A DNA stretch of 64,000 nucleotides from Ardenticatenaceae bacterium (GCA_020634395.1 JACKBU010000012.1:59252-123251), one strand, 5' to 3'. Numbered from the stretch's first letter, positions 43,701 through 52,006 are shown. The notes: generated from the sequence alone by a model not told the origin. Program-made: numbers and translations.

Positions 43701-45692
43701 CTACTGGGGTTGCTTGAATTGGTTGGGGTCTAGTTTGAGACGCTTCATTTTGCGCCAGAGGGTCGTACGGCCGATACCGAGCTGTTTAGACATTTCGCTG
43801 ACGTGACCCTGGCAGGCCCAGCCCGCGCGGATAATGGCTTCCCGTTCAGCTTCGGCTGTGGTGAGCACGGGTTCCGCCTGGGGGGAATTGGCAATGACCA
43901 GACGGCCGCTGCGCACGGTTTCGGGCAGGTCGGCGACACGGATAGTGTTGTCGTTGCTGTGATGGAGGGCGCGTTCTAGGATGCTTTCCAGTTCGCGTAC
44001 GTTGCCGGGCCAGGGATAGCGGCGCAAAACGGCCGTCGCCTCATCATCTATCCACGCCGCCCGCCCATCCCGCTGGGAAATACGCGCCAAAAAGCGCTCG
44101 GCCAACAGCGGAATATCTTCCGTTCTTTCGCGCACGGGCGGGATTGTGATGTTAAACACGCCAAAGCGATAGTACAGGTGCGGCAGAAAATGCCCGGCGG
44201 CTACCAGCTTCTCCAGGTCATCGGAAGTGGCCCCGATGATGCGCACATCCACCGGAATAGCCCGCGAACTGCCCAGACGCATCACGTGTCCGGTCTCGAT
44301 GACGTGCAGCAATGCGGCCTGCATTTCCAGCGAAAGGCTCTCAATCTGGTCGAACATGAGTGTGCCGCCGTTGGCCAGTTCAAACTTGCTGGGACGGCCG
44401 TCTGTGTTCGCGCCCTGTTCCTGCCCCAAAAACTCGCTTATCATCAACTCGTGGGGGATGGCGCGGCAGTTGATGGCCAGAAACGGCATGTGGCCGCGTT
44501 CACTGTCGTTGTGGACAGCCCGCGCCAGATGGTTTTTGCCCACGCCGCCCTCGCCGCGCAGCAGCACCGGTGCGGTGCCCCGCGCGGCCGTGCGCGCCTG
44601 GCGCATCACCGAACGCATGACAGTGGACTGGACCGGCATATCTTCCATAACCAGCGCTGCCTGCGTGCCAACCTGTTGGTGCACCAGCCGGCGTACGTGT
44701 TCCATAGGCCGCAGCATGGCGATGCAGCCGCCGCTGATCGACGAACCATAGGTGATGGGCAGCAGGCTGACCAGACATTCGACGGTATGGCCGTTCACGT
44801 CTAAAGAGGCCTCCACGTCGGAGAGTTCTTGATGGTTCGACACGGCCGTATGCAAATCAGGCGGCAGATCAATCATTTCCTGATACGGCCGTCCCAGAAT
44901 AGAAGACGGCGATACCTGCAGCATCTGGCCGGCCAGGGCGTTGATGTGATTGACTTTGCCTGTTTCATCCCAGGAGATGACGCCGGTTTGAATGGCTCCC
45001 AGGATCGTATTCATCTCGGTCAGGCGATAGTTGGCTTCCTCCAGGTACAAATCCGCCTGGAGCTGGTTGGCGATGGCGCGGGCGACGGCCATCACCAGAG
45101 AAATGGTGTGCGAGGTGGCCGAGGACACCGGGCCGATGATGCCGATGATGCCGATGATACGGCCGTTTACCTGGTGAATTGGCGCGGCTGTGGTCACAAA
45201 AGGATGCAGCGCCTGCAAAAAATGCTCCGCGCCAACAACCTGCACCGGCATGGCTTCAATCATCGCCAGCCCAAAAGCGGTGGTGCCCACGTATTCTTCC
45301 GCCCAGTACATACCCACCTCAAACCCGGTTTGTTTGACCTGGCCCACGGCTTCCTCATCCCCGCCGATTTGCAAAATACAGCCGCTGCCATCAGTCAGAA
45401 CGATGGCGCAGTTGGAGCCTTCGATAAACTGGTGGATGTCTTCAATAAACGGATTGGAAAAAGTAACCAGACTGGATTGAGACATCAGGATGCGGCGCAG
45501 CGCCTGCTCGTGGAGTTTGACGGGGTGCGGCAAAGCCAACGCGTCGAAGCGGGGCGCACAGCGTCGCCAGGAGGCCAACACCATCGGGTCTGGCTCCTGG
45601 CCCACGATGGCCGGAATGCGGCCCAGCGTGAAATAACTTTGCCAGAATGATTCTAAGACTTTGTGTTTGACGGGGTAATTGATCGGTTGCAT
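43701..45692 (-). CDS. dhaR: DhaR-type transcriptional activator with degenerate AAA+ core
   Basis: The 663-residue regulator has a GAF-like sensor (about 60-215), a PAS domain (about 225-330), an AAA+ domain (about 350-590) and a C-terminal Fis-type HTH (MSKQLGIGRTTLWRKMKRLKL). It matches the DhaR/AcoR layout and lies next to the dhaKL/glp locus. The AAA+ core has decayed. Walker A reads GEGGVGKNH. The GAFTGA loop that contacts sigma-54 is replaced by QGANTDGRPSK. Walker B reads LMFDQIES, with Gln for the catalytic Glu. E. coli DhaR works with sigma-70, and this protein probably also avoids sigma-54. AAGGATC precedes the ATG at 45692. Confidence 0.85.
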   Translation of the reverse strand: MQPINYPVKHKVLESFWQSYFTLGRIPAIVGQEPDPMVLASWRRCAPRFDALALPHPVKLHEQALRRILMSQSSLVTFSNPFIEDIHQFIEGSNCAIVLTDGSGCILQIGGDEEAVGQVKQTGFEVGMYWAEEYVGTTAFGLAMIEAMPVQVVGAEHFLQALHPFVTTAAPIHQVNGRIIGIIGIIGPVSSATSHTISLVMAVARAIANQLQADLYLEEANYRLTEMNTILGAIQTGVISWDETGKVNHINALAGQMLQVSPSSILGRPYQEMIDLPPDLHTAVSNHQELSDVEASLDVNGHTVECLVSLLPITYGSSISGGCIAMLRPMEHVRRLVHQQVGTQAALVMEDMPVQSTVMRSVMRQARTAARGTAPVLLRGEGGVGKNHLARAVHNDSERGHMPFLAINCRAIPHELMISEFLGQEQGANTDGRPSKFELANGGTLMFDQIESLSLEMQAALLHVIETGHVMRLGSSRAIPVDVRIIGATSDDLEKLVAAGHFLPHLYYRFGVFNITIPPVRERTEDIPLLAERFLARISQRDGRAAWIDDEATAVLRRYPWPGNVRELESILERALHHSNDNTIRVADLPETVRSGRLVIANSPQAEPVLTTAEAEREAIIRAGWACQGHVSEMSKQLGIGRTTLWRKMKRLKLDPNQFKQPQ

Positions 45693-45805
45693 GTCTGATC
45701 CTTAGTGTCAGCCAGCGGTTATTTGCTGCTTCTGGTATAGCAAAAATGAGCGTGTTTGGCAATTGCCGGTGCGCTGTTTAGCATTGGCGCGTTGGAGGTG
45801 ATTGT

Positions 45806-46579
45806 ATGAAAGTAAAATTCATCCCCCTGGCCGGCTTCACGGCCGTTTTCCTTTTTATGGCCTACTTTGGGGCGGCGGTTGGCTGGCAAACGGCCGTTGC
45901 CGAACCCAACGACGTGACGCCGGTCGCCTATCTGCCCGTCGTCGTCGGCGGGGAACAGGCCGCCAGCGGCGACCCCACCATTGGCCCGGTGCACACGGGC
46001 ATCGCCACGTATTACGCCGCCACGGGCGCCGGCAACTGCCTGTTCCCGGCTTCTCCCGGCAACCTGATGGTCGCCGCCATGAACGAGGTGGACTATGCTC
46101 ATGCGGCGATGTGCGGCGCATACGTCCGAGTCGACGGCCGTAAAGGCAGCGTGGTGGTGCGCATCGTCGACCGCTGCCCGGAATGTGCCCAGGGCCACGT
46201 CGACATGAGTCCGGAAGCCTTCGCCCTGATCGACGACATTCCCCTTGGCCGCGTGCCCATCACCTGGCAGATCGTCAGCCCGCCGCTGAACGGACCTATC
46301 GTTTACCATTTTAAGGATGGCAGCAACCCCTGGTGGACGGCCGTGCAAATCCGCAATCACCGCAACCCCATCGCCAAATTTGAATACCAACTGCCCAATG
46401 GCACGTTCCAGGAAGTCCCCCGCGAGATGTGGAACTATTTCACTAAACTCGATGGCATGGGACCTGGCCCCTACACGTTCCGCGTTACCGACGTCCTCGG
46501 CAACGTCCTGGTAGACCACAACATCCCGCTCCTGGATGACGGCAGCGTATCTGGCAGCGCCCAATTTCCTCCTCCCTGA
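45806..46579 (+). CDS. Secreted expansin-like protein (double-psi barrel + CBM63-like domain)
   Basis: The 257-residue protein has a signal peptide (about 1-32). A RlpA-like double-psi beta-barrel follows, with GIATYYAATGAGNCLFP, CGAYVRVDG and VDRCPECAQGHVDMSPEAF; HVDMS contains the conserved aspartate of bacterial expansins. The second domain (YHFKDGSNPWWTAVQIRNHR) resembles the CBM63 cellulose-binding module with aromatic surface residues. Expansins such as BsEXLX1 loosen plant cell-wall networks without hydrolysis. Four cysteines may pair. GGAGGTGAT, an almost perfect ribosome site, precedes the ATG. It is divergent from dhaR. Four octamers occur in it. Confidence 0.88.
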   Translation: MKVKFIPLAGFTAVFLFMAYFGAAVGWQTAVAEPNDVTPVAYLPVVVGGEQAASGDPTIGPVHTGIATYYAATGAGNCLFPASPGNLMVAAMNEVDYAHAAMCGAYVRVDGRKGSVVVRIVDRCPECAQGHVDMSPEAFALIDDIPLGRVPITWQIVSPPLNGPIVYHFKDGSNPWWTAVQIRNHRNPIAKFEYQLPNGTFQEVPREMWNYFTKLDGMGPGPYTFRVTDVLGNVLVDHNIPLLDDGSVSGSAQFPPP

Positions 46580-46600
46580 TGCTTCCTTCTAAAAATTATT

Positions 46601-46652
46601 CCCTCTCCCAAAGGGCGACAGAGCCGCACTTCTCCTCCGCTTGGGAGGGGAT
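46601..46652. terminator. GC-rich hairpin after the expansin gene
   Basis: CCCTCTCCCAAAG (from 46601) and CTTGGGAGGGG (to 46652) are near reverse complements. It lies about 20 bases past the expansin stop and may end its transcript. No U-tract follows. Confidence 0.45.
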
Positions 46653-46711
46653 TGAGGGGAGGGGGCAGCTCATCCCTGTGTAGGGACCATCATCGTCCGC
46701 CGATCACAAAA

Positions 46712-46795
46712 GCAAAAACTGTACACGCGCACGCAAAAGCTGTTTTTGTGAAGGCAGAAGCTGCAAACGTGGAGGCAAAAGCTGCATGGCAAGAT
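46712..46795. repeat. Degenerate 21-bp tandem repeat, four units
   Basis: GCAAAA(A/G)CTG-type phrases start at 46712, 46733, 46754 and 46775, a constant 21-base step. The units have diverged more than those of the 22-bp array at 7094-7270, but share the GGAGG...AAAA...C flavour. Nothing here is coding. Confidence 0.7.
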
Positions 46796-46824
46796 TGGTC
46801 CAATCTGTAAGATTGGACCAATCT
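46792..46824. repeat. Tandem pair of 15-bp palindromes
   Basis: AGATTGGTCCAATCT (46792-46806) and AGATTGGACCAATCT (46810-46824) are each palindromic around their central base and lie three bases apart. The 13-mer AGATTGGACCAAT also occurs at 7343-7355, beside the other tandem array. Confidence 0.8.
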
Positions 46825-46855
46825 ACAAACTCGAAAGTTAGTGACGAGCAAACCC

Positions 46856-49126
46856 TCAGTGTATTGACTGGGGCACGAACCGCGGACGGCGCAGCAGGCG
46901 CATGCCGTTCAGCGTTACCAGCAGCGAGACGCCCATATCGGCCAGCACGGCCATCCACATCGTGCCCAATCCCAGGAGCACCAGGGCGAAAAATGCCAGT
47001 TTCAGTCCCAGCGCCAGGGCGACGTTTACGCCGATGACGCGCATGGTTGCCTGGCTGAGGCGCACGGCAAACGGCAGCAGCCGCAAATCGTCGCGCATCA
47101 GGCTGACGTCGGCGGTTTCCATGGCCTGGGCCGTGTGGCCGATGGCCACGCCCACCGAAGCGGCGGCCAGGGCCGGCGCATCGTTGATGCCGTCGCCGAC
47201 CATGACGACGTGTTGGTGCTGCGCCCGCAGTTCGGACACGGCCGTTACCTTGTCTTCCGGCAGGCAGTCGGCTTTCACCTCGGTCACACCCACTTCGGCG
47301 GCCACTTTTTGCGCTGTCTGGGCATTGTCGCCGGTCAGCATGATAAGATGTTCGATGCCTAAGGCACGCAGTTCGGACACGGCCGTGCGGCTGGACTCGC
47401 GCACGGTGTCGGCCACAGCCAGATAGCCCAGGTATTCATCGTCGCGGCGCACCAGCATGGTGGTGTACCCATGCCCGGCCGCGGCGGCCAATTCCTGGCA
47501 GTGGGCCTGATGGTTTTCGTGGTCTTCAAAATAGATATGGCTGCCGATGGTGATGGTACGGCCGTCCACGTCCCCCGTCACGCCGCGCCCGGTCAGCGCC
47601 TGCACATTCTCCGCTGCGCCATAGCGCCGCTCCACCTGCTGTTCGCTGGCCTTCGTCACAACCGCCTGGGCGATGGGATGCTCGCTGCGCTGCTCCAGGG
47701 CGCTGGCCAGCGCCAGCAAATCGTCACAGGCGGCGCATTCGCCGCCGGCTGGCAGCGTGCAGGCCAGCGAACGCACGGCCACCACGGCCGGTTCACCGCG
47801 CGTCAGCGTGCCGGTTTTGTCAAAAGCCACAGCCTTTACCCGGCTCAGCTCTTCCACATAAGCTCCGCCCTTAAAAATTACGCCGTGGCGGGCGCCGTTG
47901 CTGATGGCGCTGACGATGCTCACCGGCGTGCTGATGACCAGCGCGCACGGGCAGGCTACCACCAGCAGCGCCAATCCCCGGTAAAGCCAGCCCTGTAGGG
48001 GATCAACCGGGTCTACCAACGGCAGGCCAAAAAACAACGGCGGCACAATGGCCACCAGAGCGGCAATCACCACGACGGCCGGGGTGTAATATCTGGCAAA
48101 GCGATCGACAAAGCGCTGGGTCGGCGCCTGCTTTTCTTGCGCCTCTTCCACCATTTTGATGAGGCGGCTGATGGTGTTATCGGCGGCCAGGTGCGTGACG
48201 CTGATCTCCAGCGTGCCCTGGCCGTTGATGCTGCCGGCGAAAACCTCGTCGCCGGGCTGCTTATCCACGGGCACGCTTTCGCCGGTGATGGGCGCCTGGT
48301 TGACGGCCGAACTGCCGGAGAGGAGACGGCCGTCCATCGGCACACGCTCGCCCGGTTTGACGATAATGGTTTCTCCAAGCCGCAGATCGTCCACCGAGAC
48401 GCGCTGCTCTTCCAGGCCGCAGAAGGGGCAGGGGCCGCCTACGTAGCCATCCTGGCCCAGATGCCCGGCGCAGTCGATGCACTCGCGCAGAACGGTGGCC
48501 TGGTTGGGAGCCAGTTCCATCAGGCTGCGAATGGATTGGCGGGCGCGGGCGGTTGTGTAGCCCTCGATGGCTTCGGCGACGACAAAGAGAACCATCACCA
48601 TGCCGGCTTCGGTGTAAGCGCCAATCAGCACAGCGCCAACGGCGGCAATGGACATGAGCACGTTGATGTTGATCTCGTGGTTGAGGCGCACGGCCGTCCA
48701 GGCGCTCTTAAAAATCGGCCAGCCGGCAATGGCCATAGCGGCCACGGCCGCGGCGTCGATGAGGATGCTCCGCACGCCCAGACCGGGCAGTAGCTCCTCG
48801 AACAGCAGGCCGGGCAGGATGAGCAGCGTTGCCAGCAGGGCCAGGCGTGTATCGCGCCGCCACCACATGTAGGCGAAGAAGGTAGAGGGCGGCTGCCCGT
48901 CCAAAGGCCCGGTCGATGGGTCTGCGGAATCGGCGACATCGTAGCCCAGTTCGCGCACGCGGTTGATAACGGCCGTGGGTTCCACATCGCCGCTCACGCG
49001 CAGGGTTTCGCTGGTGAAGTTCAACAGGCACAGCTCAATGCCGTCTAGACGGGCCACGCCTTTTTCGATGCTGCGAGCACAATCGGCGCAGTCCATGCCT
49101 GTAATATGGAAGGTGTGTTCGGTCAT
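46856..49126 (-). CDS. Heavy-metal P-type ATPase (Zn2+/Cd2+-type) with zinc-ribbon insert
   Basis: The 756-residue pump has an N-terminal metal-binding domain (ITGMDCADC). About eight membrane helices include the CPC motif VACPCALV (392-394). The phosphorylation site is DKTGT (Asp436), with SEHP in the N-domain and GDGINDAPAL in the P-domain. CPC with the N-terminal DCADC and a helix-8 lysine/aspartate (LADMGVS) fits the Zn/Cd/Pb group better than copper pumps. An extra segment in the actuator domain has Cys216, Cys219, Cys233 and Cys236 (CIDC...CPFC), probably a zinc ribbon. AAAGGA precedes the ATG at 49126; the longer frame lacks support. A perfect 30-bp palindrome lies upstream (49155-49184). 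Confidence 0.92.
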   Translation of the reverse strand: MTEHTFHITGMDCADCARSIEKGVARLDGIELCLLNFTSETLRVSGDVEPTAVINRVRELGYDVADSADPSTGPLDGQPPSTFFAYMWWRRDTRLALLATLLILPGLLFEELLPGLGVRSILIDAAAVAAMAIAGWPIFKSAWTAVRLNHEININVLMSIAAVGAVLIGAYTEAGMVMVLFVVAEAIEGYTTARARQSIRSLMELAPNQATVLRECIDCAGHLGQDGYVGGPCPFCGLEEQRVSVDDLRLGETIIVKPGERVPMDGRLLSGSSAVNQAPITGESVPVDKQPGDEVFAGSINGQGTLEISVTHLAADNTISRLIKMVEEAQEKQAPTQRFVDRFARYYTPAVVVIAALVAIVPPLFFGLPLVDPVDPLQGWLYRGLALLVVACPCALVISTPVSIVSAISNGARHGVIFKGGAYVEELSRVKAVAFDKTGTLTRGEPAVVAVRSLACTLPAGGECAACDDLLALASALEQRSEHPIAQAVVTKASEQQVERRYGAAENVQALTGRGVTGDVDGRTITIGSHIYFEDHENHQAHCQELAAAAGHGYTTMLVRRDDEYLGYLAVADTVRESSRTAVSELRALGIEHLIMLTGDNAQTAQKVAAEVGVTEVKADCLPEDKVTAVSELRAQHQHVVMVGDGINDAPALAAASVGVAIGHTAQAMETADVSLMRDDLRLLPFAVRLSQATMRVIGVNVALALGLKLAFFALVLLGLGTMWMAVLADMGVSLLVTLNGMRLLRRPRFVPQSIH

Positions 49127-49154
49127 GTTAGTCCTTTCGTCGAGTAGTCGATTA

Positions 49155-49184
49155 GTCTTGGAGTCGAGTACTCGACTCCAAGAC
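49155..49184. promoter_or_regulatory. Perfect 30-bp palindrome upstream of the metal ATPase
   Basis: The left half GTCTTGGAGTCGAGT (49155-49169) is exactly complementary to the right half. It lies 29 bases before the ATPase ATG. The core GGAGTC...GACTCC resembles ZntR/MerR-type operators, and a MerR gene lies 3.3 kb away. The flanking words GACTACTCGAC also match the repeat at window bases 40-57, so a repeat element is possible instead. Confidence 0.55.
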
Positions 49185-49245
49185 CATTTGGCTAACATTT
49201 TACACCTTGAAGTGGGGTTTAAAGTCAAGGAAACGGCCGTGGCCG

Positions 49246-50100
49246 TTATTCGGGAGCTGTTAAAAACTGGATCAGCGTTTCAATCTCGTCGCTGCTGAGG
49301 CCGAGGTTGGGCATGACGGTTTCCGGTTTTACGCTGGCCGGATCGTGCAGCCAGAGGCGCAGGTAGTCGGGGCTGCCTTTGTAACGGCTCAGGTCCGGCC
49401 CGATGGAGAGGGAGAGGCCGGCTGAAAACGACACGCCGCTGTGCTGGTGGCAGGTGATGCAGCCTTTGGCGACGAACAAGGCTGCGCCGGGCGGCATGCT
49501 GGCAAACACGGCCGTTGGCTCACTTTGGGCGCTGACGGGACTGGATGCCCACAGCCAGCCGGCGAGCCCCATCAGCCCTACGGCAAACAACCCGGCAGCC
49601 AGGCCCAGCCGCCGGTTGGTGCGCTGGCGTGTCCAGGCGATGAGGGCCACGGCCGTTCCCACAACGGCCGTAACCGTCAGCAGCAGCAGGCCCAGCGCGG
49701 CGTTTGCCGGAAGGCGCGGCGCGGTTACCGGCGGGGCCTGCACCGTAAGCGGCGGCAGCGGATGGGAGCCGAAGCCGTCGATTTCCCAGGACCAGTCGCC
49801 GGTGTGGGGCAGGAGCAATGTGGCCGTGTAATGGCCGGGATCGGCGGTTTCTTGCGCTGTAAATTTCACCGGTTTGTTACTTTGGGGATCAACGGCCGTA
49901 ATCTGCGGTTGCAGGCCGGTGGTCGGGGTTTTGCCATGCTGGCGAATGGCAAAGCCGATGACAAACGGTTCACCGGCCGTCACGTGATCCGGCATCTCTT
50001 CCAGGGTCAGCACGGCCCAGCCGCCGGCCCGGGCCACACCGGCGGCCAGCAGCAAAAGGGTCACGGTCAGGGTCACAATCAACGTCCAATTTTTCTTCAT
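49246..50100 (-). CDS. Membrane-anchored mono-haem cytochrome c
   Basis: The 284-residue protein has a signal peptide (about 1-25) and an Ig-like extracellular domain of about 100 residues (AVLTLEEMPDHVTAGEPFVIG ... GDWSWEIDGFG, FixH-like). A membrane segment (about 135-155) and a second hydrophobic stretch (about 168-190) follow, then a class I cytochrome c domain. CITCH carries the haem, and Met in VKPETVMPNLGLS is the likely sixth ligand. It would shuttle electrons at the outer face of the cytoplasmic membrane. AGGAG precedes the ATG. It ends the sigma factor gene group. Confidence 0.85.
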   Translation of the reverse strand: MKKNWTLIVTLTVTLLLLAAGVARAGGWAVLTLEEMPDHVTAGEPFVIGFAIRQHGKTPTTGLQPQITAVDPQSNKPVKFTAQETADPGHYTATLLLPHTGDWSWEIDGFGSHPLPPLTVQAPPVTAPRLPANAALGLLLLTVTAVVGTAVALIAWTRQRTNRRLGLAAGLFAVGLMGLAGWLWASSPVSAQSEPTAVFASMPPGAALFVAKGCITCHQHSGVSFSAGLSLSIGPDLSRYKGSPDYLRLWLHDPASVKPETVMPNLGLSSDEIETLIQFLTAPE

Positions 50101-50124
50101 AAGTCAGTCTCCTAAAGTTCATTG

Positions 50125-50877
50125 CTACTTCAACGGCTGCAGCGATTCGGCCATGCGAACCGCTTCTTCCAACGACGGCGCGCCCTCCAGACGGTAGGTC
50201 ACGTCGCCGGCCCACCAGACCAGCACGTTGCCCTCCACAAACAGCCAGGAGGAAAAACGGCCGTCTGCCAGTTGGAAAAAGTGCGGGCCTTGCACCCAGA
50301 AAGCCGGCTGGCCGTTAACGGCCGTTTCGGCCACCTTCTCGGTCATTTTGTTGGCAAATTCGGCCGCTTCGATCTGGTAGAGCGTGTAGGCCACAGCTTC
50401 GGGATGGGCCGGATCGCGCCAGAGGAAAACGGCCGTGTCCGGCCAGTTGTCGCCAGGGAAGAGGTACACGTCGTCGGGCAGGCCCAGGCCGGGCGGATAG
50501 GTGGGCAGGCGCAGCGGCGTGTGCAGCGCGGCCTGGGCATCGGCCAGGGTGATGGGCGACATGGAGTGCAAAATGGAGTCGGTGAGCGGCGGCAGAGTGG
50601 CCGCAGGCGCGGGCGTGGGTTCCGGGCGCACAAAAATGGTGATGGCTCCCACGCGGAAGATGTCGGCGATGGCGGCTCGTACCTGGGGCACGCTGAGCAG
50701 CCCGGCCAGCAGCAGCGCCAGGGCTGCGGCCCAGGCCAGACGGCGGTGTGGTTGGCGGGCAGGCTGCGCCAGGCGGGCCTGCACCCCGGCGGCTATGTTG
50801 GGCGTGGGCGGGAAGGGAAAAGACACGGCCGTTTCCCGTACTTTTTCTGCCCACCATTCTTCAGCAAGAGGGTTCAT
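50125..50877 (-). CDS. Putative anti-sigma factor with one TM and DUF4367-like domain
   Basis: The 250-residue protein has a cytoplasmic N-terminus (about 1-45), one membrane helix (about 47-63, LAWAAALALLLAGLLSV) and an extracytoplasmic domain (about 90-250) rich in Trp and Tyr (FPGDNWPDTAVFLWRD) that resembles DUF4367. Proteins of this form are often encoded after an ECF sigma factor and hold it at the membrane. The ATG at 50877 overlaps the stop of the lipoprotein gene as ATGA, so the two are translationally coupled. The anti-sigma role is inferred from topology and position. No zinc HxxxCxxC motif is seen. Confidence 0.6.
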   Translation of the reverse strand: MNPLAEEWWAEKVRETAVSFPFPPTPNIAAGVQARLAQPARQPHRRLAWAAALALLLAGLLSVPQVRAAIADIFRVGAITIFVRPEPTPAPAATLPPLTDSILHSMSPITLADAQAALHTPLRLPTYPPGLGLPDDVYLFPGDNWPDTAVFLWRDPAHPEAVAYTLYQIEAAEFANKMTEKVAETAVNGQPAFWVQGPHFFQLADGRFSSWLFVEGNVLVWWAGDVTYRLEGAPSLEEAVRMAESLQPLK

Positions 50878-51368
50878 TTCTTTTCCTGGGCCTCGACGCG
50901 CGTCACAAAAGTCAACTGGTGCTCGCCCGCCTGGGCAGCGATGCGCCAGCAGCCGGGTTCAGGAAAAGTTAACTCGCTGGTCTGAAAGCCGGTGGGATAG
51001 CAGCAGGGAATATAGGCTTCCAGGGGCGGGCCATCCTGATCGATACGCTCGCCGCTGATGGTCAGGTCGGTTCCGGCCGGGCGAATCCAAACGACTTTTT
51101 CGCCGCCGGTGTGCCAGATTTCCTCCGGCGGCAGTCCGACCCACAGCGCGCGGTCGGTGCTGATTTGCCAGGGGCCGTAGCCAAAGGGATCGGCGTTGGG
51201 GTCTTTGGGCGGTTGGTCGTAGGTGGGCGGGGTAACCGGGCAGAAGGCGTCGGTGGCGGCCGTTGCCGTGGCGGCCGTTGCCGTGGCGGCCGGTCGTTCT
51301 GCCGATGTTACCGAGGCGCAGCCGGCCATCAGCATGATCAGCCCGCACCCAAGCAGTTTACGGATCAT
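50874..51368 (-). CDS. Lipoprotein
   Basis: The 164-residue protein has a lipoprotein signal peptide (MIRKLLGCGLIMLMAGCASV) with lipobox LMAGC. A short Ala/Thr-rich spacer follows (ATATAATATAATDAF), which is partly made of repeated GCGGCCGTTGCCGTG words. The domain after it contains YGPWQISTDRALWVGLPPEE. Four cysteines remain in the mature part, including a CC pair (YIPCCYPT). I do not recognise the domain. GGAG lies ten bases before the ATG at 51368; another ATG at 51377 is one base from it and too close. It sits between the sigma factor and the anti-sigma-like gene. Confidence 0.7.
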   Translation of the reverse strand: MIRKLLGCGLIMLMAGCASVTSAERPAATATAATATAATDAFCPVTPPTYDQPPKDPNADPFGYGPWQISTDRALWVGLPPEEIWHTGGEKVVWIRPAGTDLTISGERIDQDGPPLEAYIPCCYPTGFQTSELTFPEPGCWRIAAQAGEHQLTFVTRVEAQEKK

Positions 51369-51394
51369 AGGGTTCATTCTCCAGCAGCCAACGT

Positions 51395-52006
51395 TCAATC
51401 GCCCATCTCCCGCAGCTCGGGAAAATCGCGCTCGATGATGCCGCGCAGTTGGCCGAGGGCGCGGCTGAGGCGGGATTTGGCTGTGCCGGTGGGAATGTCC
51501 AGGATCACGGCCGTTTCCGCTTCGCTCAGTTCCAAAAAATAACGCAGGTAGACGATTTCCCGGCCTTTGGGCGGCAGTTTTTGCACGGCGTGCTCCAACA
51601 GGCGGGCGCTGGAACGGGCGTCGTGGGCAGGGTGGGAAACGGCCGTATCCGGTTCTCTTTCCCAAAAGCGTTTCAGGTTGGCCCAATAGCGGCCCACGCT
51701 GCGGCGGCGGTTGTGGGCCAGGTTGCGCGTGATTTGCAGCAGCCAGGGGCGCAGCGGCCGGGTGGAGTCGAAGCGATCCAGAGCCAGATAGGCGCGTACA
51801 AACGTTTCCTGGGCCACGTCTTCGGCGTCGGCGGGTTCGCCCAGCAGCAGGTAGGCCAGCCGGTAGACGGCCGTCTGGTGGGCGCGTACCAACTGCAGCC
51901 AGGCGTGTTGGCTGCCGGCTTTGGCCTGCGCAACCCAGTCTGGTTCGTCGGGCGCGGCCGGAACGGCCGTTTGGGCGCTGTCTCGCTGCCTGGGGGAAAG
52001 CGTCAT
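51395..52006 (-). CDS. ECF-type RNA polymerase sigma factor
   Basis: The 203-residue protein has sigma region 2 (LVRAHQTAVYRLAYLLLGEP, then DAEDVAQETFVRAYLAL and RPWLLQITRNLAHNRRR) and region 4 (LPPKGREIVYLRYFLELS, then AETAVILDIPTGTAKSRLSR). It would redirect RNA polymerase to stress or envelope genes. The following lipoprotein, anti-sigma-like and cytochrome genes are closely spaced and probably in the same operon. I use the ATG at 52006; TATAGT lies six bases before it, so a leaderless transcript is possible. An ATG 13 codons earlier also lacks a ribosome site. Confidence 0.9.
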   Translation of the reverse strand: MTLSPRQRDSAQTAVPAAPDEPDWVAQAKAGSQHAWLQLVRAHQTAVYRLAYLLLGEPADAEDVAQETFVRAYLALDRFDSTRPLRPWLLQITRNLAHNRRRSVGRYWANLKRFWEREPDTAVSHPAHDARSSARLLEHAVQKLPPKGREIVYLRYFLELSEAETAVILDIPTGTAKSRLSRALGQLRGIIERDFPELREMGD

